Shown here: piece by piece, positions 37,201 to 52,200 of the stretch
Position numbering within the stretch: position 1 is the stretch's first letter
Layout of the letters: every line of letters starts with the position of its first letter
NCBI GenBank assembly: GCA_963971285.1
Contig: OZ020250.1
Span: forward strand, 21,108,783 to 21,172,782
Source of the DNA: Astropecten irregularis
Lineage: Eukaryota; Echinodermata; Asteroidea; Paxillosida; Astropectinidae
Length of the DNA: 64,000 bases
Reading direction: 5' to 3'
Translations under genes and position numbers: made by a program
Notes under the pieces: generated by a model
Told to the model about the DNA's origin: nothing
The model's input: only the letters and a program-made list of their open reading frames with translations
The model's database searches: none

Positions 37201-40200
37201 TCAGCTCAGGGAGCGTACATGACATCAATAACATCGTAAGTCGGGAGATTGGGATGGTGGTCAGGGAGGTATTGTTGCACTTTTTACAAAAGAGGAGAGA
37301 TTTTCAGAAGGCCCTTCCCCACTTGACCAATCTCGAGGGTGGCCCCGGGGCGACTCAGGTGTGAAAATAATCCAGGATTCCTGCTTGAAATGCTCACCCC
37401 TCCGTCACCCCCGAGCCACCACTGAGCCACCCCCAAGATTGCCTTTTCTCCGGGGTGAGTTCAACCCTGCTCAGGACCAGAGTTGAATTTTTTCATCCAG
37501 GGGCGGACTCGGGGTGAGTTTGCCCTGGGGATGAGCAGTCTAGCGGGAAAAGGCCTAGAGAGTCATTTCTTTCAAGTAGTTTCAACTAAGCCAGAGCTCT
37601 TTATTTAATGAAGTCATGATCAAGATAAGGTCAGGTTTGATGTAGCACCATGCACAAGAATCTCTTCTATGAGTGTATGGTCTTTAGCAGAACCAGTAGC
37701 GAACACTCGACATTTCGAACAGCTTGCTCTGTTCATCTTCAGGAGGGTGAGGTACGTGACGATCAGTTATCAAATTTTGCAATTTTATGAAACTTACTGG
37801 TAAATATGCCTAACGTCATGGAGTTTTTCTTTATTTTGGGTTATAAGTATGACTCCGACTGTTTTTCTGTCATTTGTTCATATCATTCAATAGGGACAGT
37901 GAAAACAGCTTCTTGCGAACATACCTCAAGGATCTGAATAACCTTGGAATTGATGAATTATACATCGGAATCTCAGGTCAGTTTAACTGAGTTGTGAGTT
38001 TGTCTGAATGTTTGCTTGTTTGTTTCATCAAATAACCACAAGGGAAAGTGACTGGATTAATTTTAAGTCATTGAAAAGTGAACAAAGAAAATTTTACTGG
38101 AGCAGGATTTGAACCAGCAACCTCCTGATTACCATACCGACACTCTACCAACTGAGCTATCCAGCCCTATGTTGGTGGTGTCTCCAATGAGTCGATTATC
38201 TTTGTTCATTTGGCAGTCAGAAGCCATGAAACTACTCGTGTGTGGGGAAAGTGGGGAAAATCTTTGTTGATTTTTGTCCTGTTTTGAAGTCATTATTCAG
38301 TATCCTTCCTCATAACTTTCTCTACAGATATAGGCCACGATGGCAAGTACACATGGACAGTGGATGACAAACCGATTGGATCATCAGGATATAAGCACTG
38401 GGCCTCGGGACAGCCGCCAGCGGGCGTCAATAACCAAAAGGACTGCGGTTATATCCTGACTGGTTCGTATTGTCATTCCTCTTATTATTTATTTCTGGTC
38501 TTGAAACCAAGGATTCCCCAAAAGCACCCTAGGCACTGTAGCTCGAAAGCCTGATGAAACTTTTTGTGGAAAGATGATGAGAAGAAGATACAGTTTTAGA
38601 GCCTAATAAGGTGGGAGGAAAACCCCCAGAATCAGGTAGGGACGAAAACCCAATCCACTTGTGGACTGAGCCGAACTTGAACCCGGTCCACCAGACGTGA
38701 AAGGCAAGGAAAGAGTCACTACGCCAACCTGAAATTCCCATTTCTCAAGTAGTATTGGATTTGTGTGCTTTCCATATGGAGACTCATGAACCTCTGTTGG
38801 CAAATTGTCTCATGCCATCAGACGGTTGAATGTGGATGAATATGATTATTAAGTCCATGCTGGGCTCATGGTGCCCGGATGGTCAGGCTTCAGATGAACA
38901 TTAAATGGTTTCTACACAATTTCTTCACAATGTTCTTGGCAAGGTGTGTACCGGTAGTCACAAACAAGATGACAATGTGTTACTTTGTCTTTCTAATTGG
39001 TCTGCTTGAGTGTGAATTTGATAGTGCTATACATTGCAGGCCAACAACTTCGTTAAAATTAAAACGTCAAATGACTCTATTTATTATTCTCTCCACTCAG
39101 CCGATTACCAAAATGCAGAGTGGATCGCTGGCGATTGCTTCATGATGGCTGCTTATGTTTGTGAGGTTCCCAAAGGTAAACTGTCCTTATAAGTTTTATT
39201 CCATTCTTATAATTGACACATAGGCACAATTTCACATACTTACGAGGGCCTTTTATCAGCTTTTAAGAGTAACTAACCAAAATTAGTGCATCCAGCTATG
39301 GATGCAAGGATGGAAGTGGCCAAGCATATAATTGTGTTGAGTTATATTCCAGTGAATAGAATAAAAGGGTTTATTTGGAAAAACAGATAGCTCCAGCCAT
39401 GAAAAATGTACCTAATCATGCTTTTCATTTGTTTATTAAGGAAACAGCAATAAATGTTGATATATGAATTTAGTGCAAACTAATAACAAATTACAGAACT
39501 TTAAAAAAGTATTGTGTACAGTTTGCAATAAATTGCTGAATTATAATATGTTCAAATTTATTGCTGTTTCCTTAAAACTAAAAACAATTGCAAATTTGCA
39601 AATGAACTCTTATCCATACAGTGATTTATTTGATAGTCTGTATTCAAGCCTCACTTAAGCTTTAAAAGTATTTTTTTCATACGCAGATACACCTATAAAA
39701 GTGATACCACCTGACCAAGGTAAGTCCTAGTCTTGTAATTCAGTCTACTGTTCCCTTGTTATGGCTTGTGAATTATCATAGTTGTATTAACATTCCGACA
39801 GGCTAATGCAATTGAAAGAAGCATATAGAATGGAATGAGGGTAAATGAACATTCAATTTGTTTAAAAAAAGTATTAATGGTCATTGCATTTCATCATGGT
39901 TATGATCAAATTATTTATAAGCAGAGAACTCCAATTTGGGCACATGTGACTTTAATACTTAGCCTGTCTAGATGTGGACAATGAGATCCTTTTGCAGAGT
40001 CAGATTGTGTGTAGCTCTCGTGGGACAGTGTGTGGGTAGGGAGGCTGGTCACTGCTTGGAAACTATTGACCAATCAGATGGCTTGTGTGCTTTCCTTATG
40101 GAGACTCATGAACATTTGTTGGGAACTTGTATGGCATGGGTCACTTTTGTCTCAGCCATCAGACGGTTCACACTCCACACCTCGTGTTCCTGTTTTGATA

Positions 40201-43200
40201 TTTTAGTTACCCAGGTGTCTCCATTGCTTTAATAGCTTAATTTATTACCTTACAAGTTGATTGCATTTGCTTTTTGGTATCTATTTCTAATTCCATACCA
40301 TTATTTTTGGTTCATCTTGATAGTTACTGATCATTGTGCTGACGATGACTATACTCTGTTCAACAAGAAATGCTACAAAATTGTACTGGATAAAAAGTCC
40401 TGGAATGATGCCCACACAGGATGTAAGAATGAAAATGCCGATCTGATCAGCATTCACGACGATGATGTGCAGTCATTTATGTCCGGTAAGAGCTTCAATC
40501 TTACAGTGGGATGCTGTGGCCTAGTGGTCTGGTGTGCCAAACTCTAGGTCTTGTGGTCAATCTACAGATTGTGGGTTCGAATCCAGCCATGGGTTAGTGG
40601 TGCTTGCATCCTTGGGTAAGACGCTTTGTCACATAATGCTCCTCTTCACCCAGGTGTAAATGGGTACCTGTGCAGGTAGAGATAGCTTTGTGTGCGGTAT
40701 GTTTCTACCAGCTCAATCTTCATACCCTGAAAGTTATACCTAAATCTGTGAACATTATTTGGGTATGTTACCAATCCTGTACTGTACCTTTAATCTACTA
40801 CCGGTATGCACCCTTTTGTATTTGTTTCTCTTCAGCTCGCATCAATGCAGTGAAACAGCGTGTGTGGATGGGTCTGAATGATAAAGCTGTGCCAGACACA
40901 TTTGTGTGGACGGATGGGACACCGGTAAGAATCCATTTAGGCTTCATTCCTCCCGTCCCCCCCCCCCCTCCCCCCGCCCTTGTACCAATGTGACCGTCAA
41001 GAGGACAAGAACATGCAAATAAAGATACACATTTATAAATAGATGAGAGGATCAGGGGCCAATTTCACGGCGTTGCTAAGCACACAAACTTGCTTAGCAC
41101 AAAAATGTTTCGCCCATTAAAACAAACCACATTAAAAATTCCATTTTGATTTTCATGGTCAGTCAACGACAGCCAAAGAACAATCACAAGCGATACACAA
41201 CACATGGAAATTTGGTTGTTACCCTGTTTTTATTAAAGACTGAAATGTCATGCTTAGCAAATTTTTGTGCTAAGCAGCGCTGTGAATTTGGCCCCAGAAG
41301 AAAGGTGGATGGATAAAGTGACAAAGTGCTCAAGCTCTTAGTGTGGGCTGTGTTACAACTTTTCAGGCTGATTATGACAACTGGGCTCCAGGACACCCCG
41401 CTGCTCAGGACTGTGTAGCCATGGTGGGATGGACCATAAACTATGGACAATGGAAGACAAGAGCATGCTATGAGACGAATTACTTTGTGTGTGAAAAAGA
41501 TGCTGGTGAGTTAATGCAATCCAAATTTCAGTTCGAAAAGAATGGGTTCTATTGTGTTTCAAAAAGATGCTGGTGAGTTACTGTAATGCAATTCAAGCTT
41601 CAGTTCAAAACAATGGGTTCTATTGTGTTTGAAAAACTTGCTGGTGTGTTAATTCAGTTCAAACTCAGTTCGAAACAATAGGTTCTATTGTGTGTGAAAA
41701 AGTTCCTGGTGAAAAAATGCTATCCAAACTTCAGTTCAAAACAATGGGTCTATTGTGTTTGAAAAAGAGGCTGGTGAGTCAATGCAATCCAAACTTCAGT
41801 TCGAAACAATGGACTCCATTGTCTAGCTCTGCAGGTTAAATATAACAGAATAAAAGATAAGGTATTTGGTTTTTAATGGGATAGTCATTGATCATGTGGT
41901 TATGTTTCCTGCTTTAAAGTTTGATAATTTTGCGATATTTTCATTTCATATTTGTAGCTGTCATTGTTCAGTCATTAACAATCATTTAAATTGACTGACA
42001 ATTCTTTTTGTAGAAAACGTCATTCCTTTTCCGACCTGTTTAAAGACACCATGGCTTGACCTTTTCATCCTCTGCAAAGTCCGAGGAGAATACTGAGAGC
42101 TAGATATTTTATTGAATTGCATTATTAAAATACACAATTGATTTATTTATACAGTTGCTGGATCAGGACCAACAGTACCACCCACCCAACCACGTAAGTA
42201 TAAGATCTAATACCAAATAGAAGGCCTAAGAGTATGGTACCAATCTTGTCAAATAAGAAGAAGAACAATTCTGTCTTAGTGCAATCTTCCTGCTAAGCAT
42301 TATAAGCAGGTCACCAGCCAGAATCACGTGTGTATTTCATATTGCTTGCAAACTGGTACACAGCTTATTTTTACGTTAAAATTTTGTTCAGCCATATTAT
42401 TTTTGCCAAGCATCTTAGTGAAATGTGTTCAAGGTATCCTGGGATTTCACCAAACACTAAGATCGATTTGAACTTTGTCTTGCCAGTATTTGCCATAGAA
42501 ATTTCTATTGTGACATCACACTTTGGCTGTGTCCCAAACGGGCTTCCAGAGCTATGGCTATGGCTAGGTCTATTGTCTTGATGTATCTGTGTATTTCCAA
42601 TGGAGTGAAGACCTAGACCTAGCTCTAGACAACAGATTCAGATGCAGCCTTTGCTTAGCAATTAAGATTGATTCACATTTAAGATTAATCTTATAGTGTT
42701 TAGTGAAATCGACCCCTGATCAGTCCCCTCCAGCTTGCTTAGAGTCATGATTGTGTACTAGACAAAGGATTAATTGTGTTCCTATCTGTTTATGATACAC
42801 CTGTATAGCGGTTTACCTGGACCGTTGTGGTAATGGATGGGAATATGACAAGAAGAGTGACAGGTGCTACCACTTCCATCCCTATGAGTATTACAACTGG
42901 TATGATTCCCGCTACAACTGCCGTAAAGAAGGAGGCGATTTGGTCAGCTTCACTGGCAACGATGACTTGGCATATGTTGTAGGTACGTATATCGTCCTCC
43001 AAAAGACATGGGTATACTGACCACAGATTAGAATGGAAAATTGCAGGATTCCCAAATCTTTTAAAGCCCTTTCCACACTGGACATTTTTTCCGGGGGTTA
43101 TTCTGTATATGTATTTTATCGTCACTTATTTTATAAGACTTTGAGAAAGATCCTGCTTGGATCGAAACGTCAGACCCTCCCCTTAGTCCAAGTAATTTAT

Positions 43201-46200
43201 TATCTTCTAGCACCTCAGTAGCGCACATGCTTTCCTGTACTAATAACGTCTTTTCCAGATTTGTTAGATATTTCTTGTGCATTTTTTCACAGGTCGACTG
43301 AAAGTCATCGCGAACGGCGGTATCTCATGGATTGGCTGTAATGATCTCGGGACCGAAGCAGGTTGGGTCTGGAGTGACAGAAAACCATTCGCATTCATCA
43401 ACTGGAACCCAGGTAGTAAAACCTCAGATATACTACTCTCAAGAAAATATCTGCTCACTTCAGTGTGTAAATGCCTACAATCCTGGGGACGATTTCACTA
43501 TTACGCTTTGCGATCATCGATAAAAATGGAAAATTGCTACAGAAATTAGCATTTTTTATAGCAATGGATTTGGGCTTTAGCGATGATCGCAAAACATTAG
43601 TGAAATCGGTCCCTGGAACACCTATTGTTCCTCTTTTTTGTTTGAACTTCAACTGTTTACAGCTAGATAGCTAGGATTTTTTCAGTAGGGGGGCACTGAG
43701 AGATTTACAAAATATGAAGTGCTCTTCATGAGCATGAAGCGCGAAGTCCAGGGATTCTAGATATTCTCTGGTGCAATCTGAGCCTTATTTTGGGAGCATT
43801 CCCCAATATTTTGTGGTGTTCTTTATAGGATTTATTCATCTTTTTTTTTCTTGCCCATGATTTTTGTAGAGGCCTGGGGGGCACGAAGAAAAATTGTGGG
43901 GGGGGGGGGGGGGGGGGCACGTGCCCCCCAGGCCCTGACTTTAGCTACGCCCCTGTTTTTTTGGCAACAGCCCCATTGATTTTGTACATGCTTTTCAATT
44001 GTGGACCTGATTAATTCCCCATTTAAAGCTTAGTTTCGTTTTCATTCATGCCGTTCAACCGAACGAAACACCATTTGCTTAATGTTGTAGGTGAGCCAAA
44101 TAACGTGATTGGTGACAGCCCAACGGGAGAGCACTGCTGCGAGATTTACAACAATGCCGGTACCTGGAACGATGATTACTGCTACACATCCCATGATTAC
44201 ACCTGTAGCCGAGATGGTAAGTCCATCATTCATTGTTCTTTGCCATTTGGTGGGGAAGACTCGAGTCTTGTTAGCCTTACTCGAGTCAAGTTGAGTTATT
44301 CTGATGAGAGACTTGAGTCGAGTTGAGTCATTTGCTCACAATGACTCGAGACAAATCGAGTCATTTAGCCTTCAGGACTCAAGTCGAGTTGCCAAAATTT
44401 TTTAATTAAGACATTTTTGCCGGCATGCTTTCCCTCTGAATTCAGATTTCATCTTCCAGTATTTCATCACCTTCACTGAGAAGAAGATGCAGGATGCGGT
44501 GGACTTGACTCTGAAGAATAAATGGCCGAGGCAGTGCGCCATGAGATGCATCTCTGAGACCAGCTTCTCATGTCTGTCGTTTGACTACGAGAGGGACGCT
44601 CGCACCTGTTACTTCCGATCAGTGGACAAGAACTCCGGAGGAGGGCTCATACCCACCTATGATTCTCAGCACTTTGACCATTACGAGAGAGGTAGGTCTT
44701 GGAATAGATCGAAGAGATTTGACCAAATCAAGAAGTCGGGTTACCTTCTAGGGCATGTTTGAAGTCTGGGTTAGAATTTTAAGTTTTTATTGGATTTTGA
44801 GACAACTCAAATATTTTTGGTACTGGGTCTCTGAGAAGGATCCTTGGGCACCGAGGAAAGCTAGTTGCATTTCAATTTGACTTTTATCCCATAGTCATAA
44901 GAATGACAGCAGAAGAATTACAAATTCATTGGCGGAAGTGTTTTGCTAGCAGTCCATTTTGCCTTGTAGAAATATATCCATCTGCAATTTCGTTCTATGA
45001 TCTGAGGAGCCAAATATCTCCACCTAAAACTCTCCGTTCTCCTTGCAGATAAGTCTGTCCCGCCCCCTGTAGCACCCACGGATCCTCCCCCTGGTATGGG
45101 CTGCCCTAAGGATTGGACTGCCTACCAGGGCTCGTGCTACTATCCAAGTTTCATCAAGAAGGAGTTCGCTGACGCCCAGACGGCCTGTCAAAATGACCAG
45201 GCTGATCTGGCTGCCGTCGCCGACTTGAACACCAATAACTTCCTCCGTGGTATGGTCTATGATAAAAGTAAGTACAAGCTACTATAGGTCTGTGATTTTA
45301 GTGTAAAGCAGAAAATAGTCGACTGAATTAAGCGGCATTTAAAATCATGACCTCTGAAACATGAGACCATATGTTACATCGATCCTGCAAATATAAAAAC
45401 AAGAGGAACAAGTAGAGGATATCTGTAACAGACGGTGTTTGCCAAGTTTAATTCATCCAGTCTTCAGTTGCCATTCAGAAGCCATGAATCCACTTACATT
45501 ATACAGCTATACCCTAGGGTCCAATTTCATGAAATCTGTTACCATAAGCAAACTCAGTTCTTCGCTTATCAAAGCACCCTTTTTTTTGCTTACGGTTAGC
45601 ATATTTCATGGGAGGGTTTTCTTTCTCGCTGCGCACTACCATCTTTATACCCTTGTAAGTCATAGGTAAATCTGTGAAGATTTCTGTTTTGGTTTGCTCT
45701 CAAAGTATGATAGTACTTTTAGGAGGTCCCCGGTATGCAGGAGGTCAACGGTTCCAATCCCACTCCAGTCAATATTCACTTTTCAATGACTTTAAATTCA
45801 GTCAGTTTCCCTTGTGGTTATTTGATGATTATATGATAGTACCTTTAAATTAAAAAAAAGAAAGAAGGCTTTTGCTGCAAAATTCGACACATTTAAAATC
45901 TTGGTCCATACAATGTTCAAGTATCTTCCTTCTTTTACCATAGATCAAAAGGAGACTCGTTTCTGGATTGGCTTAAATGACCTTGATCAGGAGATGCTGT
46001 ATAAATGGTCCAACGGTCAACCAATGACATTCACCAACTGGAATGCCTATGAACCCAATGATGCTAGCGGAGAAGACTGTGTAGAAATGTACATTGACAC
46101 GGTACGTTGACTGTTGATATTCACAATGGTAAGGCCTAAAAAAAAATTGTTATGTTGCCCTCAGCGACCGACCGTAAAATGCCAAAACTTTGGGTCGGGA

Positions 46201-49200
46201 TTTTATTTTTCTTTCTTTTTTCTCCGAGTCCTAAAGTATAAAAACCATTTTTGGCAGAAAATGTAAGATTTAGCAGTAAAAAAGTGTGTGTCCTCAAAAC
46301 GACCCAAGACCGTTGATTTATAAGCCCTGGTGACCATACATCCTGTATTTATTCTTAAATGTTTGAAAGTCTGCCAAAAAAAAAAAAAAAAATCGATCGA
46401 CTGACCCAAAATTTTAATTTTTCCACTTGAGGGCAACACAACAATTATTTTTTTAGGCCTAATAGTCTGTACATTATAAGGAAAGGTTTGCGGAGACACC
46501 ATGTATAAACTCTTTTATAGATGTGTGGTTCTGAAAAGAACCGGCGTTGAGAAGTTTGATCACGACGTTCCGGCCAGTGCACTCTTGCCGTCCTCAGGAG
46601 AGTGTGTGTCGTGAAGTCTGCACATTTGTGCACCTTTAAATACATTAAATTTATTGCAAAGTTACATCTATTGTTTTAGTCATTTTTACCTAATTTTGTT
46701 AAAAAGTGGATCTGAACTCCTCACTGGAATGTATATTATTATTGACAAATAAGCAGTTTTTGAGATATGCCCTTGCTAAGATTAAAACATCTGTCCTTTC
46801 AAACATTCGGTCATCAGGTCACTTCATTTGATTCTATTTCAGTTGAGGTGTCATTTTTTATTTGTCATTTTGTACAGGGTTTCTGGAATGATCTTCCATG
46901 CAAGGGTTACTCATTCAACTCACTGTGCCAGAAACCAATGACCACTGGTAACCCGTCCCAGCCTGACACAACATGCCCCCAGGTAATGATCACTCTAACA
47001 AATGACAGTGGCTATTTGACAATGGCTATGACAATGGTGATGGCTAGTGCTATGACAATGACAAAAAACAATTACAATGACAATGGCTATGGCAATGGCT
47101 ATCTGTGGCAATGACAATGGCTATGGCAATGGCAGTGTCTATTGCTATGACAATGGCAATGACAACAACAATGGTAATGGCTATCTATGGCAATGTCAAT
47201 GGCAATGGGTATTTCTATAACAATAACCATGACAATGACAGTGGCTATGGCTATGGTGCAATGTTTAATTATCCGTGCATCTTTTTGATAGGGTTGGATA
47301 CCATGGTACGATCGCTGCTACCTTCTGGAGACAAAAGAAGTTAGCTGGGAGGATGCGGGCAAAAACTGTCAGAAGACAAACGGAGCTCAGCTGGTGATCA
47401 TCGAGAGAAGGTATCGCACCTGTCGCACTTCAGTCCATTAAAACTAAAACAGAAATTCTTAGTGTGAGACCCATTTATCATTATCAAATGGATGTTTATT
47501 TTTCAGTTGTTCGAATTTTCAATTGCACCTACAAATCCATGGTCGGTCAGGATGGAAATTTCTGAGGTGCCTATTAAGTAGTTGCGCTTGGTTATAAACT
47601 CCAAGTGCTGTATGCCTTGCTCTCCTTTGACTTGGGCGACTCATGATGGGATGCTGACTGGCCACTCCTCAGCAACTATGGAAACTACAGTCCTTGGGTG
47701 GGCTTGCTATACGTAATTCCTACACACGCATATCATTGCTCATCTGTGAATTGGACCTCGTAAGCAGAATATTCACTTCCGTAAGCACCAATTCCGCTTA
47801 TACTGTAAGCAAGAGCCCTGTGCTGCCTGTAAGATCTATAGCTGATATGAAGGCCAGCCTTCTGAACATGGGGCGTTTACGAAATGGAGGCTCAGGCTCC
47901 GGCTCCGGCTCCGGCTCAGGCTCAGGCTCCATTTCATGAATCCTGCATTCTAAAATAACAGGTTATCAAAATAGAGGCTTTTGGCTGCGGTTCGGAAGTA
48001 GATTCTCTGGTTTGAAAAGGAAACTAGAGCTTCAGCTTCAATGAAAAACCACAACCTATGTTTTCAGCATATGATTGACAGAGCTGGAGCCTGAGCCCGA
48101 GCCTTCGTTTTGTAAACCCCCACATTTTCATTTCACTTGTACTTCTCACTCACTTCTTCCATTTATATCATCAATTGCAGGGAGGAGTTAGCCTTTCTGA
48201 GTGGTCAGTTGGGTCTAGAGAAACGAGACGAATTCTGGATTGGATTTAGCGACAAGAAGGTCAAAGGTCTGTACGAGTGGATGGACGGCACGCCGATCAC
48301 CTTTACAAACTGGCGTAGAGGACAGCCAAGTAAGTCATGTTGATAATCCTGTGCATATTCAGCATGTGAGTAAATATTAAGGGCCTGATGTTTCGATCCT
48401 GCTAGGAAACAAAATATTGGAACCTGACACAAACAAAACAAAGAATGTGAAATTTGGATGAAACGCCCCCTGTTTTAAAGAAATTAAGCTGCTTAGCAGC
48501 TTTGTTAACTCTTTTCGTGGAATGGTATATGTGGTATTGCTTGGTTTATGATCCAGTCTCCCTGTGGAGACTATGGTAATGTGTTGTAAGCATGCAGCTC
48601 TTATCTTGTGTGGTAGGTGCAGAGGGTAAAGGTTAATGCTGAAAATGTGTGACTCTGGTTTATCTGATGGCTGTTTCGCAGAATATGTGATCTTTGATCC
48701 AGAAATCTTTTCCATCTTTTCACCAGATGACAATGAAGGTAATTGTGTGACCATGAACTCCGGCAGGAATGCAGGCTACTGGATGGACAGGAGCTGTGGG
48801 AAGAAGAACCGTTACATCTGTGAGGCAGCACGAACTGGCTATCCGCCCATAACACCACCCACTAAGGTCACCCCCACCCAACCTACTGACACTGACTGCG
48901 CTGATGGATGGGTTGGATATGGTAGCCGCTGCTTCCAAGTAAGAACATCTCTCTTTGAACTCAGTCCAAATTCTTTGTCAGAATTCTAGGGGGCATAGGT
49001 GGCAAGTGCGTAAGGCACTCGCCTCTCACCAATGTGGCCCGGGTTCGAATCCGGCTTGGGTCATATGTGAGTATAGTTGTGCATTGGTTCTCTCCTATGC
49101 TATGAGGGTTTTTCTCCGGTTTTCCTCCCTCCACAAAAAATCAAACACTTTCGATCTCGGGCTGTACTCTATGATTATATTTGGGTTGATGTGGCTGGCA

Positions 49201-52200
49201 GCCAAGGGCGCCCATGAAAGCCTGCTACTCGATCATGTTGAAGTTGCATCCTTCGCAATTCAGCACCCCAGCTGCAAGTAAGGATGATTAGCCTCCCAAA
49301 TTATTATTATTATTATTATAATTCATGTTCTTTCCAACCTCAAAGCAATGATATCATGTAAGATGCTAAAAATGATAAACTTTTCGATACCAAGAAAGAT
49401 TTGAGGCTTTGGCTTTTTGGTTCATATATTCCATGAAATCCCCAACCATAATTCCTCTCCATTGTTTGTGATTAGATCTTTGAGTTTACGAATAGTGACG
49501 ACGCCGTGGGCTGGGACGAAGCGAACAGGGTGTGCCATAACTTCGGAGGAAGTCTCGCAAGCTTTCACCATCCTGATGAAGAAATGTACTTGGTCAGCAA
49601 CTTGTGAGTTATTGAACATAATGAAACAACTTCAGATGACCTGTATTGATATTATTAGTGTATTGATGTGTGGAATAATTATGAAATACATGAGGTTTGA
49701 ATGAGGTGATACATAATCACATGAGACAAATAACCACAGAATTTCTGATGCTAGATAGAGTGGAACGCCGCTATAACGAACATGACGGGATGCACAGAGA
49801 TTGTTGGTGGTCATTCGTTATAATGGACAGTGTTCAGCAGGCCTATACATTGTATATAAGAATTTGGAGCAAAGGATGATGTTTGGTAAAGCTAAATGTT
49901 AAATGTTCGGTATAGATGCATTCCACTAAAGCTTCCATTGTGTTTGCTGCTCCTTTCCAAATTCTGATTTCGTCTTGTCATGATTTAATTTGATTGCTTT
50001 CTTTACAGCACACCAACAACCTCAAGATCATTTTGGATTGGACTCAATGACCAACGAAATGAAGGAGGTATGAATTTCATATTTCATATATATGTATATA
50101 TGTATTTTTTTGGGGGGCGGTTAGGGGAGTATGCCCCCCAAACAAAAATTTCAGTGTTTGTATGGATATATATATTTGTGCACAAACGTATATGGAAGTA
50201 CGACCCAGCTACAGGATCATACCCCCAGGTCTGAAGAGTTGTTCAGATTTCAGGTATAAGTGCTAATAAGTAGGTTGAGATAACGTAGCTGTATCATTAC
50301 ACAGGATATCAATGGAGTGACGGCACACAGGTTGAGTACACTAACTGGGGCCCCGGCGAGCCCAACGATTATGGAGGTGAGGAAGAATGCGTAGAGACTA
50401 ACATGAAGGGTGGCGAATGGAACGATCTCTTCTGTTGGTACCCACGTAACTTTGTCTGCACCATTGCCAAAGGTAACTATTGCCCAAATATCAAGCTCAT
50501 TATGTTTCTTAATATCAGTCTTTGTTCATGGATGTAGAACATTATCAGTGCGAGAGGCCGCAGTTTGTATTCTGATTCAGATTTTGAGTTGCCTTTAAAG
50601 GCATTGCATACGTTTGGTGAGAAGTACAGCTGCTTTGGATAGTATAATGCATATTGCGAAACGTTCAATTCGAAGTACCGCGGTTATGGAAAAATATGTC
50701 ACTTTTTATCTCCAAAAAATATGAATCTGAGAAGCGTTATGGCCGTAACGCTTCTCAGCTATTGACTTACTGTTCTTTGGCGTGAAATAACCGCTCTAGT
50801 TTGTCGCCAAAATCTCAAAAACGTAACCACCTTTTGAATTGAAACTGTCACAGGTTAGTTTTATGGTATATATATACAATTATATTGGTTTGAAACAAAC
50901 AGTAGGCTCAAATTACCAAACGTATGCAATCCCTTTAAAGAAAGTCACTGTCTTTTTATCAATTTTTTGGACAAGTAAAATTTCTTTTGCACAGATTTTT
51001 GTGTTCAGCAGGTCAATGAAAATGCCTCTGGCCATAAATAGGTGTGATGTGTGTATTTCATTTTTGAATTTGTAAATGAAAAGTTGCTAGGTGATAGCCT
51101 GCATCTAGCCTCCATCTCCAGCCTCTATTAGAGACATTTTTCAAAGTATGAGCCTTGTGTAGGTCAAGCAATCCTCCGACTGATTTTATGCATGAACTGC
51201 ATGTTTAAATGAAAATTGTCTATCTTTTGAATCTCGATTTTTGTTTCAACAGGGAAGCCAGTTATTACAACACCAGTTCCAACTCCTCCTACAGGTAAAA
51301 ATTCAATGCTCCCAGAAACACACATTTGATTTAAACAGCTAAGGCATTGTTTTTGTTTTGTTCATTAATTCTGGTATCTGATTGGTCCAAAGTAATTTGT
51401 GGGAAGACATAAGACTCGGGCGATCCTAGCCTAGCCATTTAAAACAATTGGTGAATTTGATAAGGATAATTGTATCTTTTGTTACGTATCTTTGCCTCAT
51501 TTACATATTCCATGCAGTGGACACAAAGTGTTGAAAAATTTATTGGAATACGTCCTACAATTTGTCACTTTTTCAAGAATTAACGATTCAATCACCTATC
51601 ATTCTGTATTTTTAGATTTGTCAGTTTGTAAAAACGGCGACATATTGTCATACAATCCTCAAAATGTTTGAAATGCTACAATTGTTAGGCATATCATCTG
51701 GAAATCGTGGAAATACGACTGTTATTTTGACTATTAATATTCGTCCTTTTCATTTTCTTTTTTTGCACCAGGTGGTTCTTGTTTCAATGATGACAACTGG
51801 AAATACTTCAATAATTACTGCTACTTCTTCAGCTTCTTCTGGACGGATTGGTACAACGGTGAAGAAAGCTGTCACAAAAAGGACGCTCACTTAGTGTCCA
51901 TCCATAGCAACGACGAACAGGACTTTGTCAAAAATCGGGTATGTTCAAAATCAATCCATAATTCAATTCAAATTCCATTCAATTCAATAACAACATGATA
52001 GTAACATCATTTCTACAAAAGGAATGTATGATTAAGACATATTCCAGATTTATTTTCCATATTCTGAACTCTCTTAGTTTGAAATTATTTTTAAAAATAT
52101 TCTTTGGCCTGCACATAATGAAGTGCTCGCTATTAGGCAAGAACCAAAATACCGGTAAGCCACTAGTTGGAATATTCAGGGAGAGACAGTTACAATATTT

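Noticed and set aside
38096-38165. tRNA gene
   Set aside because: Acceptor and D stems pair, but T and anticodon stems are mismatched and the same head occurs in many copies with a shared 3' body, so it is a SINE head.
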